Source: Mycolicibacterium neoaurum ATCC 25795 (lineage in GTDB: Bacteria; Actinomycetota; Actinomycetes; Mycobacteriales; Mycobacteriaceae). Taken from it: DNA of 64,000 nt. This document shows, piece by piece, positions 47,737 through 56,786 of this stretch (its first letter is position 1; the number at the start of each line of letters is the position of its first letter). Below the pieces are notes generated by a model that was given only the letters and a program-made list of their open reading frames with translations, was not told where the DNA came from and did not search any database. Location: contig NZ_JMDW01000008.1 in assembly GCF_000691525.1 (NCBI RefSeq), positions 434,001 to 498,000 of the forward strand. Direction: 5' to 3'. The translations under genes and the position numbers were made by a program.

Positions 47737-48848
47737 CGGTCGTCCTGGTGGTCGGCCCGGCCACTGTGCACGGATCTGTGCACGGATCGGTGCCGGTGTC
47801 CATCGATCTGGCAACGGCGGCGTGTGCAGCGATCGATGATCGATACACCATCGTCGATGACAGGCCGGTCGATGTCGACGACCTGTGGCGCACCGTTCTG
47901 CGGGTCGATGCCGAACGGACGGGTCCGGTACTGCTCATCTGTCCAGGATGGTGGCATCCGCGGCGAATCGACCGGATCCGTCGTGCCATCGGTGGTGAAC
48001 CCGTTGTCCGGCAACGCCATACCGCGCATCGCAGGGTGGTGGATGTCATCGTCGAGATCGCCGAGGAGTTCGTCCTCGTCCGGGTCGGCGATCGGGTGGC
48101 GGCCTCGGTGCCGCGGGTCGGAGACACCGTCGCCGCGGAGGTCGCGGCACACATCACGGTGGGAGCGTCGGTTCTGCTCGACGCACCGATCGGGGTCTCC
48201 GGTGCCCGACGACTGGCCGAGACCATCGCCGGCGACGTACTGGCCGGTGGCCGCGATGCCGTCATCGTCGATGACCACGTGTTGGTGCGGGAGACCATCG
48301 GAGCGGCCCGGCCCCGACGGGTGCGCATGTCACCGGCCCTGGTCGGTGTCGCGGTGGTGGCGGTGTGCGTGATGTGGATGAGCTGGCGGGTGGACCGCCC
48401 ACCTCCGGCGCAGGACGAGCTGGTGGTCGAGGGCCGGGTGGCGCTGCTGCTGCCCGCCGGATGGGAGCGTAGTCGCCTCGTCGATGGTCCGGGTTCGCCT
48501 CGGCTGCAGTCGATCTCGGCAGAGCATCCCGATGCGGCGATCCTGCTCACCCAGTCACCGGCCGGTCCGGACGCGGCCGGCGTGCTGGCTGCGGCGCTGG
48601 CGGTGCAACCCGACGGGGTTTTCACCGACTTTCGGCAGCATGACCGGCGCGCGGAACGCGATGTCATCAGCTATACCGAGAATCGACCCGGCCGGACGAT
48701 CGAGTGGGTGGTGTTCACCGACGGACCGGTGCGGATCGCCATCGGTTGCCAACACCCCGAGCCGATCCGCAGCCAGTGCGACCTGGCGATGCGCTCGGCG
48801 CATGCGGCGTCGACCGACCGAAATCCGAAAAAGAGTGGAACCGGATGA
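47733..48848 (+). CDS. ESX-4 type VII secretion-associated protein
   Basis: A 371-residue protein starting at GTG 47733, overlapping the eccC4 stop. The N-terminal half is a soluble actin/Hsp70-like or regulatory fold (VVLVVGPATVHG, ICPGWWHPRRIDRIRRAI). One transmembrane helix (MSPALVGVAVVAVCVMWMSW, about residue 200) and an extracellular domain follow. This is the type VII secretion-associated protein found between eccC4 and esxU in mycobacteria (Rv3446c-like by position, from memory). Its molecular role is not established. Confidence 0.85.
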   Translation: MTVVLVVGPATVHGSVHGSVPVSIDLATAACAAIDDRYTIVDDRPVDVDDLWRTVLRVDAERTGPVLLICPGWWHPRRIDRIRRAIGGEPVVRQRHTAHRRVVDVIVEIAEEFVLVRVGDRVAASVPRVGDTVAAEVAAHITVGASVLLDAPIGVSGARRLAETIAGDVLAGGRDAVIVDDHVLVRETIGAARPRRVRMSPALVGVAVVAVCVMWMSWRVDRPPPAQDELVVEGRVALLLPAGWERSRLVDGPGSPRLQSISAEHPDAAILLTQSPAGPDAAGVLAAALAVQPDGVFTDFRQHDRRAERDVISYTENRPGRTIEWVVFTDGPVRIAIGCQHPEPIRSQCDLAMRSAHAASTDRNPKKSGTG

Positions 48849-48918
48849 CCGTCAGCTGCGTCCAAGACAGATAGAGCACGTCTGACACCTGATGGCACTT
48901 ACCGAGGAGGACACCCGA

Positions 48919-49227
48919 ATGCCCGCTCTGACCACCGACCTGGACCTCATGCATGCGGTCTCAGGTCAGATCGACGCCCGCAACGATGAGATCCGGGCGA
49001 TGCTCGGCTCGTTCATCGGACGGATGTGCAGCGTGCCGGCCTCGGTGTGGGGCGGTGCGGCGGCGGTGCGCTTCCGCGAGGTGGTGGACCGCTGGAATAC
49101 CGAATCGATCGCGCTGCATGCCGCCCTGGGACGGATCGCCGAGACCATCCGCCTGAACGAACAGACCCTGCGGGAGGCCGCCGAAAGCCACTCACATCAG
49201 CTCGCCGCCGTCGCCAACCAGCTGTGA
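48919..49227 (+). CDS. esxU: WXG100-family secreted protein EsxU
   Basis: A 102-residue helical hairpin protein of the ESAT-6 family. ATG 48919 (MPALTTDLDLM) is preferred over ATG 48892 because it aligns with remembered EsxU N-termini and has GAGGA about 9 nt upstream. The turn carries SVWGG, the WxG signature. It is expected to dimerise with EsxT and be exported through ESX-4. Confidence 0.9.
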   Translation: MPALTTDLDLMHAVSGQIDARNDEIRAMLGSFIGRMCSVPASVWGGAAAVRFREVVDRWNTESIALHAALGRIAETIRLNEQTLREAAESHSHQLAAVANQL

Positions 49228-49237
49228 AGGACAAGCC

Positions 49238-49531
49238 ATGGACATGATCCTGACCTACAACTTCGACGAGATCGAGCACACCGTGCGGCGGGAGATCCAC
49301 ACCGTCTCGGCCCGGCTCAATGCCGCCCTGGAGGAGCTGCGCGCGCAGATTGCCCCGCTTCAGCACACCTGGACCGCCCAGGCCGCCGAGGCCTATCGGG
49401 CCGAGCAGGTTCGGTGGAACCAGTCCGCGGCCGCGCTCAACGACATCCTGCTCCGGCTCGGCAACGCGGTCCGCGACGGCGCCGACGAGGTCTCGGCCAC
49501 CGACCGGCGGGCCGCCGGCGCCTGGGGCTGA
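49238..49531 (+). CDS. esxT: WXG100-family secreted protein EsxT
   Basis: A 97-residue protein (MDMILTYNFDEIEHTVRREIH) of the ESAT-6 family. The turn region is LQHTWTAQAAEAY: Trp is present but the Gly of WxG is replaced by Ala, as also happens in other EsxT proteins. It lies 10 bp after esxU, forming the usual two-gene substrate pair. In M. tuberculosis rplM and rpsI follow, but here a diol/glycerol catabolic module is inserted. Confidence 0.93.
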   Translation: MDMILTYNFDEIEHTVRREIHTVSARLNAALEELRAQIAPLQHTWTAQAAEAYRAEQVRWNQSAAALNDILLRLGNAVRDGADEVSATDRRAAGAWG

Positions 49532-49668
49532 CCGGGCCGGCCGAGGCCGTGCCGGACACGATTGCGACGCCCGGAGTCGACGAACACCGCTGCACTGTGA
49601 CGCGGTCCACTATCCTGGCTGCAGAGTGCGGTGCGTCCGGCGATCGGCGCACCGCGGGGAGTGTGAGC

Positions 49669-50946
49669 ATGGTGGTAGCAAGGACGTCCGGCAGCCGAGT
49701 GCAGCCGGCGAAGGTGCGTGCCGTCCACGACCTTTTCGTCGCAGGTCAGGTCGACGCGGCCTATCTCGACGCGGCTCCGCTGCGCCGGATCGTCGCCGAG
49801 AGCTGGCAGCGCAGTCTGGCGACCGGGGTGGACCCGGATACCGGCGGGCGGGCCACCGAGGCGGCCAAGGCCCTCGAGGATCTGCGTAGATCCCATCCGC
49901 TGGCGCCGACCCTGCCGCTGATCCGGCGGCTGCTGGTCGAGGATGCCGTCGACGCGGGTGTCGTGGTGGCCATCACCGCCGCCGACGGCACCCTGTTGTG
50001 GGTCGAGGGTGACAGCCGGGCCATCCGCAAGGCCGAGGCGATGAACTTCGTGCCGGGTACCGACTGGAGCGAGCACGCCGCCGGGACGAATGCGCCGGGA
50101 ACCGCCCTGGCGCTGGACCGCGAACTACAGATCTGCGGTACCGAGCACTTCTCCCGGATCGTGCATCCGTGGAGTTGTACCGCCGTACCGGTTCACGATC
50201 CGCGCAGCGGTGCGCTGCTCGGAGCGATCGACCTGACCGGCGATCTGTCGGTCGCCACACCGCAGACGCTGGCGCTGGTCCGGGCCACCGCGGTTGCCGT
50301 CGAGAACCAACTGGCCCTGCTGCGACTGTCCGGTCCCGACGACGGCGCCAGGGAGGGGTCGATGTTGTCGGTGCTCGGTGCCGAACGACCGCGCTGGCAG
50401 GCCGGTTCCGCCGGCCCCGTCGTGCTCACCGGTCGCCATGCCGACATCCTGGTGCTGCTGATCCGTCATCCGGAGGGATTGAGCGCCGATCACCTGGCGA
50501 TGCTGCTCGATGACAAGGATCTCGACGTCGTCACCATCCGTGCCGAGATGTCGCGGCTGCGCCGGGTCATCGGCGGTGACCACATCGCATCGCGCCCGTA
50601 CCGACTGGTCGGGCCGGTGGCCAGTGACATGGGTGATGTGCTCGATGCCCTGGAGGCCGGGGATGTCGCGGGTGCGCTGTCGGCATATGCCGGTTCACTG
50701 CTGCCGCAGTCGGTGTCACCGGCCATCGCACGGTTGCGCACCGAATTGACCACCAGCCTGCGCGGTGCGGTGCTCGCCGAATCCGCCCGCGGAAACCTCG
50801 CGCTGTTGCGGCATTGGCTCGGTCTTCCGGACGGTCGGGACGACCGACGGGGCTGGCAGTTGCTCGCCGAGCACGGTGCCGTCGACCCCGTCGAACGGGC
50901 TCGCGCCCGGGCACATCTGATCGGACTCGACGCCGAACTCGGCTGA
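49669..50946 (+). CDS. GAF-domain transcriptional regulator
   Basis: A protein of about 425 residues from ATG 49669 (MVVARTSGSRVQ), with GGGGAG 7 nt upstream; GTG 49663 is an alternative. The N-terminal segment RIVAESWQRSLATGVDPDT is typical of AcoR-type activators of alcohol/acetoin/aldehyde metabolism. The GAF sensor covers about residues 90-225 (IVHPWSCTAVPVHDPRSGALLGAIDLTG). A winged-helix-like segment follows (LTGRHADILVLLIRHPEGLSADHL...TIRAEMSRLRRVIGG). There is no sigma-54 AAA domain. It precedes the aldehyde dehydrogenase by 100 bp and is the most direct candidate for its control. Confidence 0.85.
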   Translation: MVVARTSGSRVQPAKVRAVHDLFVAGQVDAAYLDAAPLRRIVAESWQRSLATGVDPDTGGRATEAAKALEDLRRSHPLAPTLPLIRRLLVEDAVDAGVVVAITAADGTLLWVEGDSRAIRKAEAMNFVPGTDWSEHAAGTNAPGTALALDRELQICGTEHFSRIVHPWSCTAVPVHDPRSGALLGAIDLTGDLSVATPQTLALVRATAVAVENQLALLRLSGPDDGAREGSMLSVLGAERPRWQAGSAGPVVLTGRHADILVLLIRHPEGLSADHLAMLLDDKDLDVVTIRAEMSRLRRVIGGDHIASRPYRLVGPVASDMGDVLDALEAGDVAGALSAYAGSLLPQSVSPAIARLRTELTTSLRGAVLAESARGNLALLRHWLGLPDGRDDRRGWQLLAEHGAVDPVERARARAHLIGLDAELG

Positions 50947-50956
50947 GTAAAACTGC

Positions 50957-50990
50957 GTTGCCAATTGCAACCGTCATGCAACGTTGCAAC
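50957..50990. promoter_or_regulatory. GCAAC/GTTGC box cluster upstream of the aldehyde dehydrogenase
   Basis: The half-site GCAAC occurs at 50967, 50978 and 50986, and its reverse GTTGC at 50957 and 50983. This includes the inverted repeat GTTGC-N5-GCAAC and the perfect 12-bp palindrome TGCAACGTTGCA (50977-50988). The 50967-50978 pair has an 11-bp pitch, matching the boxes at 58770 and 59633. It lies 57-90 bp upstream of the ALDH start. Confidence 0.6.
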
Positions 50991-51046
50991 CCCTAGGTTG
51001 AGTGACGACCGACACACTCGAAAGTGTCCGAACGCAGGAGAATGCC

Positions 51047-52570
51047 ATGACTGTTTACGCACGTCCGGGCGCAGAGGGCGCCCTGATGTCGTTCGACGCC
51101 CGCTATGACAACTACATCGGCGGCCAGTGGGTGGCCCCGAACGCGGGCCGCTACTTCGAGAACCGCACTCCCGTCACCGGTGAGGTGTTCTGCGAGGTCG
51201 CCCGCTCCGACGAGTCCGATATCGAGAAGGCTCTCGACGCCGCGCACGCCGCCGCGCCGGCCTGGGGTAAGAGCACCGCCGCCGAGCGCGCGATCATCCT
51301 CAACAAGATCGCCGACCGGATCGAGGAGAACCTCGAATCGATCGCGCTGGCCGAATCGTGGGACAACGGCAAGCCGATCCGCGAGACGCTCAACGCCGAT
51401 ATCCCGCTGGCCGTCGACCACTTCCGCTACTACGCCGGTGCCATCCGGGCGCAGGAGGGCTCGCTGTCGGAGATCGACAACGACACGGTGGCCTACCACT
51501 TCCACGAGCCGCTCGGCGTCGTCGGACAGATCATCCCTTGGAACTTCCCCATCCTGATGGCGGTCTGGAAGCTGGCACCCGCGCTGGCCGCGGGCAACGC
51601 CATCGTGCTCAAGCCCGCCGAGCAGACCCCGGTCTCGGTGCTCTACCTGATGTCGATCATCGGTGACCTGCTGCCCGCCGGTGTGCTCAACGTGGTCAAC
51701 GGTTTCGGTGTCGAGGCTGGTAAACCGCTGGCCTCGTCCAACCGGATCGCCAAGATCGCCTTCACCGGTGAGACCACCACCGGCCGGCTGATCATGCAGT
51801 ACGCCAGCCAGAACCTCATCCCGGTCACCCTGGAGTTGGGCGGAAAGAGCCCCAACATCTTCTTCAACGATGTCCTCGCCGCCAACGACGACTACCAGGA
51901 CAAGGCGCTGGAGGGCTTCACGATGTTCGCCCTCAACCAGGGCGAGGTGTGCACCTGCCCGTCGCGCAGCCTGGTCCAGGCCGACATCTTCGACGAGTTC
52001 CTGGCGATGGCCGCCATCCGCACCAAGGCGGTGCGCCAGGGCGACCCGCTGGACACCGAAACGATGATCGGTGCGCAGGCCTCCAACGACCAGCTGGAGA
52101 AGATCCTGTCCTACATCGAAATCGGCAAGAGCGAAGGCGCACAGGTGATCACCGGCGGCGAGCGGGCAGATCTGGGCGGTGACCTCAACGGCGGTTACTA
52201 CGTCGCCCCGACGATCTTCACCGGTCACAACAAGATGCGGATCTTCCAGGAGGAGATCTTCGGACCCGTTGTCGCGGTGACCTCGTTCAAGGACTACGAC
52301 GATGCCATCGATCTGGCCAACGACACCCTCTACGGCCTCGGCGCCGGAGTGTGGAGCCGCGACGGTAACACCGCCTACCGCGCCGGCCGGGATATCAAGG
52401 CAGGCCGGGTGTGGACCAACTGCTACCACCAGTACCCGGCACATGCGGCGTTCGGCGGTTACAAGCAGTCCGGCATCGGACGTGAGAACCACCTGATGAT
52501 GCTCGATCATTACCAGCAGACCAAGAACCTGCTGGTGTCTTACAGCAGCAAGGCGCAGGGCTTCTTCTAA
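51047..52570 (+). CDS. NAD-dependent aldehyde dehydrogenase (acetaldehyde/propionaldehyde type)
   Basis: A 507-residue ALDH starting at ATG 51047 ([11 protein letters not shown]) with AGGAG upstream. Landmarks are [24 protein letters not shown] with the general-base Glu, and [11 protein letters not shown] with the nucleophilic Cys. The Cys-x-Cys arrangement, [25 protein letters not shown] and ending YSSKAQGFF are typical of the acetaldehyde dehydrogenases that metabolise short aldehydes in actinobacteria (ThcA/ExaC group). In this context it would oxidise 3-hydroxypropionaldehyde or propionaldehyde formed by the diol dehydratase encoded downstream; this is inference. Confidence 0.9.
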   Translation: MTVYARPGAEGALMSFDARYDNYIGGQWVAPNAGRYFENRTPVTGEVFCEVARSDESDIEKALDAAHAAAPAWGKSTAAERAIILNKIADRIEENLESIALAESWDNGKPIRETLNADIPLAVDHFRYYAGAIRAQEGSLSEIDNDTVAYHFHEPLGVVGQIIPWNFPILMAVWKLAPALAAGNAIVLKPAEQTPVSVLYLMSIIGDLLPAGVLNVVNGFGVEAGKPLASSNRIAKIAFTGETTTGRLIMQYASQNLIPVTLELGGKSPNIFFNDVLAANDDYQDKALEGFTMFALNQGEVCTCPSRSLVQADIFDEFLAMAAIRTKAVRQGDPLDTETMIGAQASNDQLEKILSYIEIGKSEGAQVITGGERADLGGDLNGGYYVAPTIFTGHNKMRIFQEEIFGPVVAVTSFKDYDDAIDLANDTLYGLGAGVWSRDGNTAYRAGRDIKAGRVWTNCYHQYPAHAAFGGYKQSGIGRENHLMMLDHYQQTKNLLVSYSSKAQGFF

Positions 52571-52586
52571 ACTGCACCCACGATCT

Positions 52587-52648
52587 CCGCGGGCGTGAGC
52601 TTGGGTTCGAAACTCCCCCCGATCTCCGGCTCAAGCTCACGTCCGCGG
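52587..52648 (+). terminator. Long stem-loop between the aldehyde dehydrogenase gene and glpK
   Basis: Arms 52587-52605 and 52630-52648 pair over 19 bp with two G-T wobbles (core CGTGAGCTTG/CAAGCTCACG) around a 24-nt loop. The loop end repeats CGATCTCCG seen at the left base. There is no T-tract. It may terminate the ALDH transcript or stabilise an mRNA end before glpK, which starts 51 bp later. Confidence 0.5.
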
Positions 52649-52698
52649 CTGCACCACCCTCAACTGCAAAAGAACCCATCTCGGCGTCAGGAGCAGCG

Positions 52699-54216
52699 TT
52701 GCCCAAATTCGTCGCGGCCATCGACCAAGGCACCACCAGCACCCGTGCGATGATCTTCGATCACGACGGAGCTGAGGTGGGACGCCACCAACTCGAGCAC
52801 GAACAAATCATGCCGCAGGCGGGCTGGGTCGAGCACAACCCGGTGGAGATCTGGGAGCGCACCGCATCGGTGCTGACCTCGGCGCTCAACAAGACCAACC
52901 TGCAAGCCGAAGATATTGCGGCACTGGGCATCACGAACCAACGTGAAACCACGCTGGTGTGGAACCGACACACCGGGCGCCCGTACTACAACGCCATCGT
53001 CTGGCAGGACACCCGCACCGACCGCATCGCCACCGCACTCGATCGCGACGGCCGCGGCGACGTGATCCGGCAGAAGGCCGGCCTGCCGCCGGCGACCTAC
53101 TTCTCCGGCGGCAAGATCCAATGGATCATCGAAAACGTCGAAGGGGTACGGGAGGCCGCCGAAAGCGGCGATGCGATCTTCGGCAACAGCGACAGCTGGG
53201 TGGTGTGGAACCTGACCGGCGGCCCCCGCGGTGGTGTGCACGTCACCGACGTCACCAACGCCAGTCGCACCATGCTGATGAACCTGGAGACCTTGGACTG
53301 GGACGACGAATTGTTGTCCTTCTTCGGGATTCCGCGCCAGATGCTGCCCCAGATCCGGCCGTCGTCATCACCGGAGCCCTACGGGATGACGCTGGCCACC
53401 GGTCCGATGGGCGGCGAGGTACCGGTCACCGGCATCCTCGGCGACCAGCAGGCGGCCATGGTCGGGCAGGTGTGTCTGAAGGCCGGCGAGGCCAAGAACA
53501 CCTACGGCACAGGTAACTTCCTGCTGCTCAATACCGGTGAGAAGATCGTCCGATCCGAGAACGGGCTGCTGACCACGGTGTGTTACCAGTTCGGCGACGC
53601 GAAACCGGTGTACGCACTGGAAGGTTCGATCGCGGTGACCGGTTCGGCCGTGCAGTGGTTGCGCGACCAACTCGGCATCATCAGCGGTGCGGCGCAGAGC
53701 GAATCACTGGCCCGGCAGGTGGAGGACAACGGCGGGGTCTACTTCGTTCCGGCGTTCTCCGGCCTGTTCGCCCCGTACTGGCGTTCGGACGCGCGCGGCG
53801 CGGTGGTGGGACTCAGCCGCTTCAACACCAACGCTCACCTGGCCAGGGCGACCCTGGAGGCGATCTGTTACCAGAGTCGCGATGTGATCGACGCAATGGA
53901 AGCCGATTCCGGTGTACACCTCGATGTCTTGAAGGTCGACGGCGGTATCACCGCGAATTCGCTGTGCATGCAGATCCAGGCCGATGTCCTCGGTGTCGAC
54001 GTGGTCAAGCCGGTCGTCGCCGAGACCACCGCGCTGGGTGCCGCGTATGCCGCGGGGTTGGCGGTCGGGTTCTGGGACAACCCTGATGACCTGCGCGCGA
54101 ACTGGCAGGAGGGGCAGCGCTGGAGCCCGCAATGGTCCGAGCAGCAGCGCGATGACGGATACGCGGGCTGGCAGAAGGCCGTCAAGCGCACGCTCGACTG
54201 GGTCGACGTCTCCTAG
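52699..54216 (+). CDS. glpK: Glycerol kinase
   Basis: A 505-residue FGGY-family kinase forming glycerol 3-phosphate from glycerol and ATP. The start is TTG 52699 ([18 protein letters not shown]), supported by AGGAG 6 nt upstream and the absence of other starts near the conserved DQGTTSTR motif. Further signatures are [32 protein letters not shown] and the C-terminal [18 protein letters not shown]. It is probably linked functionally to the aquaglyceroporin gene downstream. A strong bidirectional terminator follows. Confidence 0.95.
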   Translation: MPKFVAAIDQGTTSTRAMIFDHDGAEVGRHQLEHEQIMPQAGWVEHNPVEIWERTASVLTSALNKTNLQAEDIAALGITNQRETTLVWNRHTGRPYYNAIVWQDTRTDRIATALDRDGRGDVIRQKAGLPPATYFSGGKIQWIIENVEGVREAAESGDAIFGNSDSWVVWNLTGGPRGGVHVTDVTNASRTMLMNLETLDWDDELLSFFGIPRQMLPQIRPSSSPEPYGMTLATGPMGGEVPVTGILGDQQAAMVGQVCLKAGEAKNTYGTGNFLLLNTGEKIVRSENGLLTTVCYQFGDAKPVYALEGSIAVTGSAVQWLRDQLGIISGAAQSESLARQVEDNGGVYFVPAFSGLFAPYWRSDARGAVVGLSRFNTNAHLARATLEAICYQSRDVIDAMEADSGVHLDVLKVDGGITANSLCMQIQADVLGVDVVKPVVAETTALGAAYAAGLAVGFWDNPDDLRANWQEGQRWSPQWSEQQRDDGYAGWQKAVKRTLDWVDVS

Positions 54217-54242
54217 CCTGCCGAAACGGTAGTCAGGCGAAG

Positions 54243-54286
54243 ACATTTCAGCCCTGCGGATCCGGCGATCCGCAGGGCTGAAATGT
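54243..54286. terminator. Bidirectional intrinsic terminator between convergent glpK and glcG-like genes
   Basis: Arms 54243-54262 and 54267-54286 are perfectly complementary over 20 bp around a CGGC loop, with a GC core (CAGCCCTGCGGATC) and A/T-rich base (ACATTT/AAATGT). It sits between the convergent glpK and GlcG-like genes, so it can terminate both. Confidence 0.8.
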
Positions 54287-54294
54287 GTTGAGAC

Positions 54295-54693
54295 TCAGAG
54301 CGCGGCGACGCCGGCCTCGGCCACCGTGACGTCCTGTTCGACACTGCCGGCACTCACCCCGATCGCGCCGACCACCACGTCGTCGACGACCAGCGGGATG
54401 CCCCCGCCGAAGATGACCAGTCCGCCGCTGGTCTGCTCAAGGCCGTAGAGTTCGGCGCCGGGCTGGGCCAGCGGCATCAGGGCGCTGGTCGGAGCGTTCA
54501 TCAGGATCGACGTCCGTGCCTTGCGGGTCGAGATGTCGATGCTCGCCTTGATGGCGCCGTCCATCCTGGCGAACGCGATCAGATGCCCGCCGTCGTCGAC
54601 GACGGCGATGTTCATCGGTTGGCCGATCTCGTGGGCCTTGGCAATGGCGGCCTCCAGGACCGCCTGCGCTTTCTGTAGGGGTAGCGAGGTCAT
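54295..54693 (-). CDS. GlcG/HbpS-family heme-binding-like protein
   Basis: A 132-residue protein with the family pattern: LEAAIAKAHEIGQPMNIAVVDDGGHLIAFARMDGA, ISTRKARTS, and glycine-rich GGLVIFGGGIPLVVDDVVVGAIGVSAGS near the C-terminus. There is no signal peptide, so it is probably cytoplasmic. Family members occur next to glycolate, propanediol and heme-responsive genes, and a role in stabilising the B12-dependent dehydratase pathway has been suggested for similar neighbours; no activity can be read here. It is convergent with glpK and divergent from the aquaglyceroporin. Confidence 0.85.
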   Translation of the reverse strand: MTSLPLQKAQAVLEAAIAKAHEIGQPMNIAVVDDGGHLIAFARMDGAIKASIDISTRKARTSILMNAPTSALMPLAQPGAELYGLEQTSGGLVIFGGGIPLVVDDVVVGAIGVSAGSVEQDVTVAEAGVAAL

Positions 54694-54955
54694 CTAGGGC
54701 CTTTCGGAACAGGTTCGGCTGCAGGCAAATCGGGCAGCATCAGGCAGGATTGATGGCACTGACGATTCTAGAGCGCGGCCGGCGGTGGGGGACAGGTTCG
54801 CCACCGGCCGATGACCGGTCCTAATCGAAAGTTCAGTATGGCGGACAGTAAATCGGTTGGTAGCTCGGGTGAATCATCACATCGGCGGCGCGGGCGCGAA
54901 TACTTTTCCCTTGAATCGTCATCGCGATCGGGGCCCGTCAGGAGGATTGCTGTCA

Positions 54956-55669
54956 GTGTCCAATATCGACATCTTCATTTGGGAGTTCCTCGGCACGGCG
55001 GTGCTGTGCCTCATCGGTAACGGTTCGGTTGCCGCCGTCGTCCTGAAGAATTCCTACTCGCACGGCGGCGGGGGAGACTGGCTGGTCATCGTATTGGGTT
55101 GGGGCTTCGGGGTGTTCACCGGAGCCAGTATCGCCAGCCCGGCGGGTGGGCACATCAACCCGGCGGTGACACTGGCAGTGGCGATATCCGGCGACGTGCC
55201 GTGGTCGAGCGTGCCGGTCTACTGGGCCGCACAGCTCGCCGGCGGCTTCGTCGGCGCGGTACTGGGCTGGGCGGTGTTCAAGCTGCAGTACGACAACAAC
55301 GATGACAACAGCGGCACCCGCGGAATCTTCTGCACATATCCGGCGGTCCGCAACATCCCGTGGAACATCGTCACCGAGGTCATCGCGACCTTCGTGCTGA
55401 TCTTCTGGGTGTTGACCAATCCCGCGGATGTCAACAGCGGATTGGGTTATGCGGCGGTCACGTTCGTGGTCATGGCGATCGGATTCGGGCTCGGTGGGCC
55501 GACCGGTTACGCGATCAACCCCGCCCGTGACCTCGGTCCGCGCATCGCCTACGCCATCCTGCCGATCAAGGGCAAGTCCGATGCCGGCTGGGATTACGCC
55601 TGGGTGCCGGTGGTCGCACCGCTGATCGGTGCAGGCCTGGCCGCAGGCCTCGCCCTGGCCATCGTCTGA
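54956..55669 (+). CDS. MIP-family aquaglyceroporin (glycerol uptake facilitator)
   Basis: A 237-residue membrane channel with six transmembrane helices. The start is set at GTG 54956, 10 nt after an AGGAGG box at 54940-54945. Both half-helix motifs are present: GGHINPAVTLA and GYAINPARDLGPR. The Asp after the second NPAR is the hallmark of glycerol facilitators rather than water-specific aquaporins. It imports glycerol or propanediol for GlpK and the diol dehydratase. The 262-bp intergenic region upstream (shared with the GlcG-like gene) contains a GC-rich inverted repeat around 54777-54810 but no clear promoter. Confidence 0.9.
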   Translation: MSNIDIFIWEFLGTAVLCLIGNGSVAAVVLKNSYSHGGGGDWLVIVLGWGFGVFTGASIASPAGGHINPAVTLAVAISGDVPWSSVPVYWAAQLAGGFVGAVLGWAVFKLQYDNNDDNSGTRGIFCTYPAVRNIPWNIVTEVIATFVLIFWVLTNPADVNSGLGYAAVTFVVMAIGFGLGGPTGYAINPARDLGPRIAYAILPIKGKSDAGWDYAWVPVVAPLIGAGLAAGLALAIV

Positions 55670-55724
55670 ACCGGCACAGTCTGAACCGGCACAGTCTGAC
55701 CTGACACAGTCTGAACCAAGTGAG
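55665..55724. repeat. 15-bp tandem repeat, about 3.5 units
   Basis: Units 55665-55679 and 55680-55694 (TCTGAACCGGCACAG) are identical; 55695-55709 is diverged at a few positions and 55710-55724 shares only its first half. The array starts at the stop codon of the aquaglyceroporin gene and reaches to 16 bp before the adenosyltransferase ATG. Each unit carries a TGA in the aquaglyceroporin frame. Confidence 0.85.
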
Positions 55725-55739
55725 TGCGGGGTACACACC

Positions 55740-56336
55740 ATGGCAGTGCATTTGACCAGGATCTACACCAGGACCGGTGATGCCGGGACGACCGCGCTGG
55801 GGGATATGTCGCGGGTCGCGAAGGCAGATGTCCGGGTCGGCGCCTACGCCGACTGCGACGAGACCAACGCGGTGATCGGAATGGCCATCGCCGCCGGCGG
55901 TGTGGGTCCGGCCACCCGGGCGGTGCTGCAGCACATCCAGAACGATCTGTTCGATGTGGGCGCGGATCTGTGCACCCCGATCACGCCGGACCCGGAGTAT
56001 CCTCCGCTGCGGGTCACCGACGAACAGGTGTCGCAGCTGGAATCCTGGTGCGACGAGTTCAACGCGGGCCTGGCCAAGCTGAGCAGCTTCATCCTGCCTG
56101 GTGGCAGCACGGCCTCGGCCCATCTGCATCACGCTCGCACGGTCGCCCGCCGCGCCGAACGCAGCGCCTGGATGTTGGCAGGGGAGGCAGAGGTCAACGA
56201 TGCGGCCCTGCGGTACCTGAACCGGCTGTCCGATCTGCTGTTCATCCTGGCCCGCGTGGAGAATCCCGGGGGCGATGTGCTCTGGCAGCCCGGCGGCGAG
56301 CGTGCCGCGTCGGTTCCGCGTGACGAGGAGAGATGA
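55740..56336 (+). CDS. ATP:cob(I)alamin adenosyltransferase (PduO type)
   Basis: A 198-residue enzyme that makes adenosylcobalamin, the cofactor of the diol dehydratase encoded downstream. The N-terminal ATP motif is LTRIYTRTGDAGTTALGDMSRVAKADVRVGAYADCDETNAVIG. The helical core carries SSFILPGGSTASAHLHHARTVARRAERSAW and the C-terminal LNRLSDLLFILAR. It starts 71 bp after the aquaglyceroporin stop, behind a tandem repeat. It is 1 bp from the OsmC-like gene. Confidence 0.93.
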   Translation: MAVHLTRIYTRTGDAGTTALGDMSRVAKADVRVGAYADCDETNAVIGMAIAAGGVGPATRAVLQHIQNDLFDVGADLCTPITPDPEYPPLRVTDEQVSQLESWCDEFNAGLAKLSSFILPGGSTASAHLHHARTVARRAERSAWMLAGEAEVNDAALRYLNRLSDLLFILARVENPGGDVLWQPGGERAASVPRDEER

Positions 56337-56337
56337 C

Positions 56338-56772
56338 ATGAGCGCACGACAGGCGATCGCGGAGTGGAACGGCGCATTGGTGACCGGTTCCGGCACGATC
56401 GAGCTGGCCACCTCCGGGCAGGGGCAATTTCCCTACTCGCTGCCGGCCCGGGCCGCCGACGCCGCCACGATGACCTCGCCCGAGGAATTGTTGGCCGCGG
56501 CATACGCGTCCTGTTACGCCATGCAGTTGACCGCGTTGCTCGACGCGGGCCCCGATGACCCGGTCGGCCTGCACGTCGAGGTGGTGGTGACCCAGGGCGG
56601 TCCGGAGGTCGACTTCGGCATCGCCGACGTGGCGCTGACGGTACGCGGCCGCGGTATCGGCCGCAGCGCAGAAGAATTCGTCGAACTCGCACAACAGGCG
56701 GCCCAGGTCTGCCCGGTCGGCCGCGCACTGGCCACGGTGCCCAAGACCGTGGACGCCGCCCTCCAGAACTGA
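56338..56772 (+). CDS. OsmC/Ohr-family peroxiredoxin-like protein
   Basis: A 144-residue protein of the OsmC fold. The first catalytic cysteine lies in AAAYASCYAMQLTALL and the second in AQQAAQVCPVGRAL, the two-Cys pattern of thiol-dependent organic-peroxide reductases. An N-terminal half with ATSGQGQFPYSLPARA is typical of the OsmC subgroup. ATG 56338 follows the adenosyltransferase stop by 1 bp, so they are co-translated. It may detoxify oxidants or aldehyde adducts near the oxygen-sensitive cobalamin enzyme (inference). Confidence 0.88.
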   Translation: MSARQAIAEWNGALVTGSGTIELATSGQGQFPYSLPARAADAATMTSPEELLAAAYASCYAMQLTALLDAGPDDPVGLHVEVVVTQGGPEVDFGIADVALTVRGRGIGRSAEEFVELAQQAAQVCPVGRALATVPKTVDAALQN

Positions 56773-56786
56773 ACCGCGGGAGCGGG

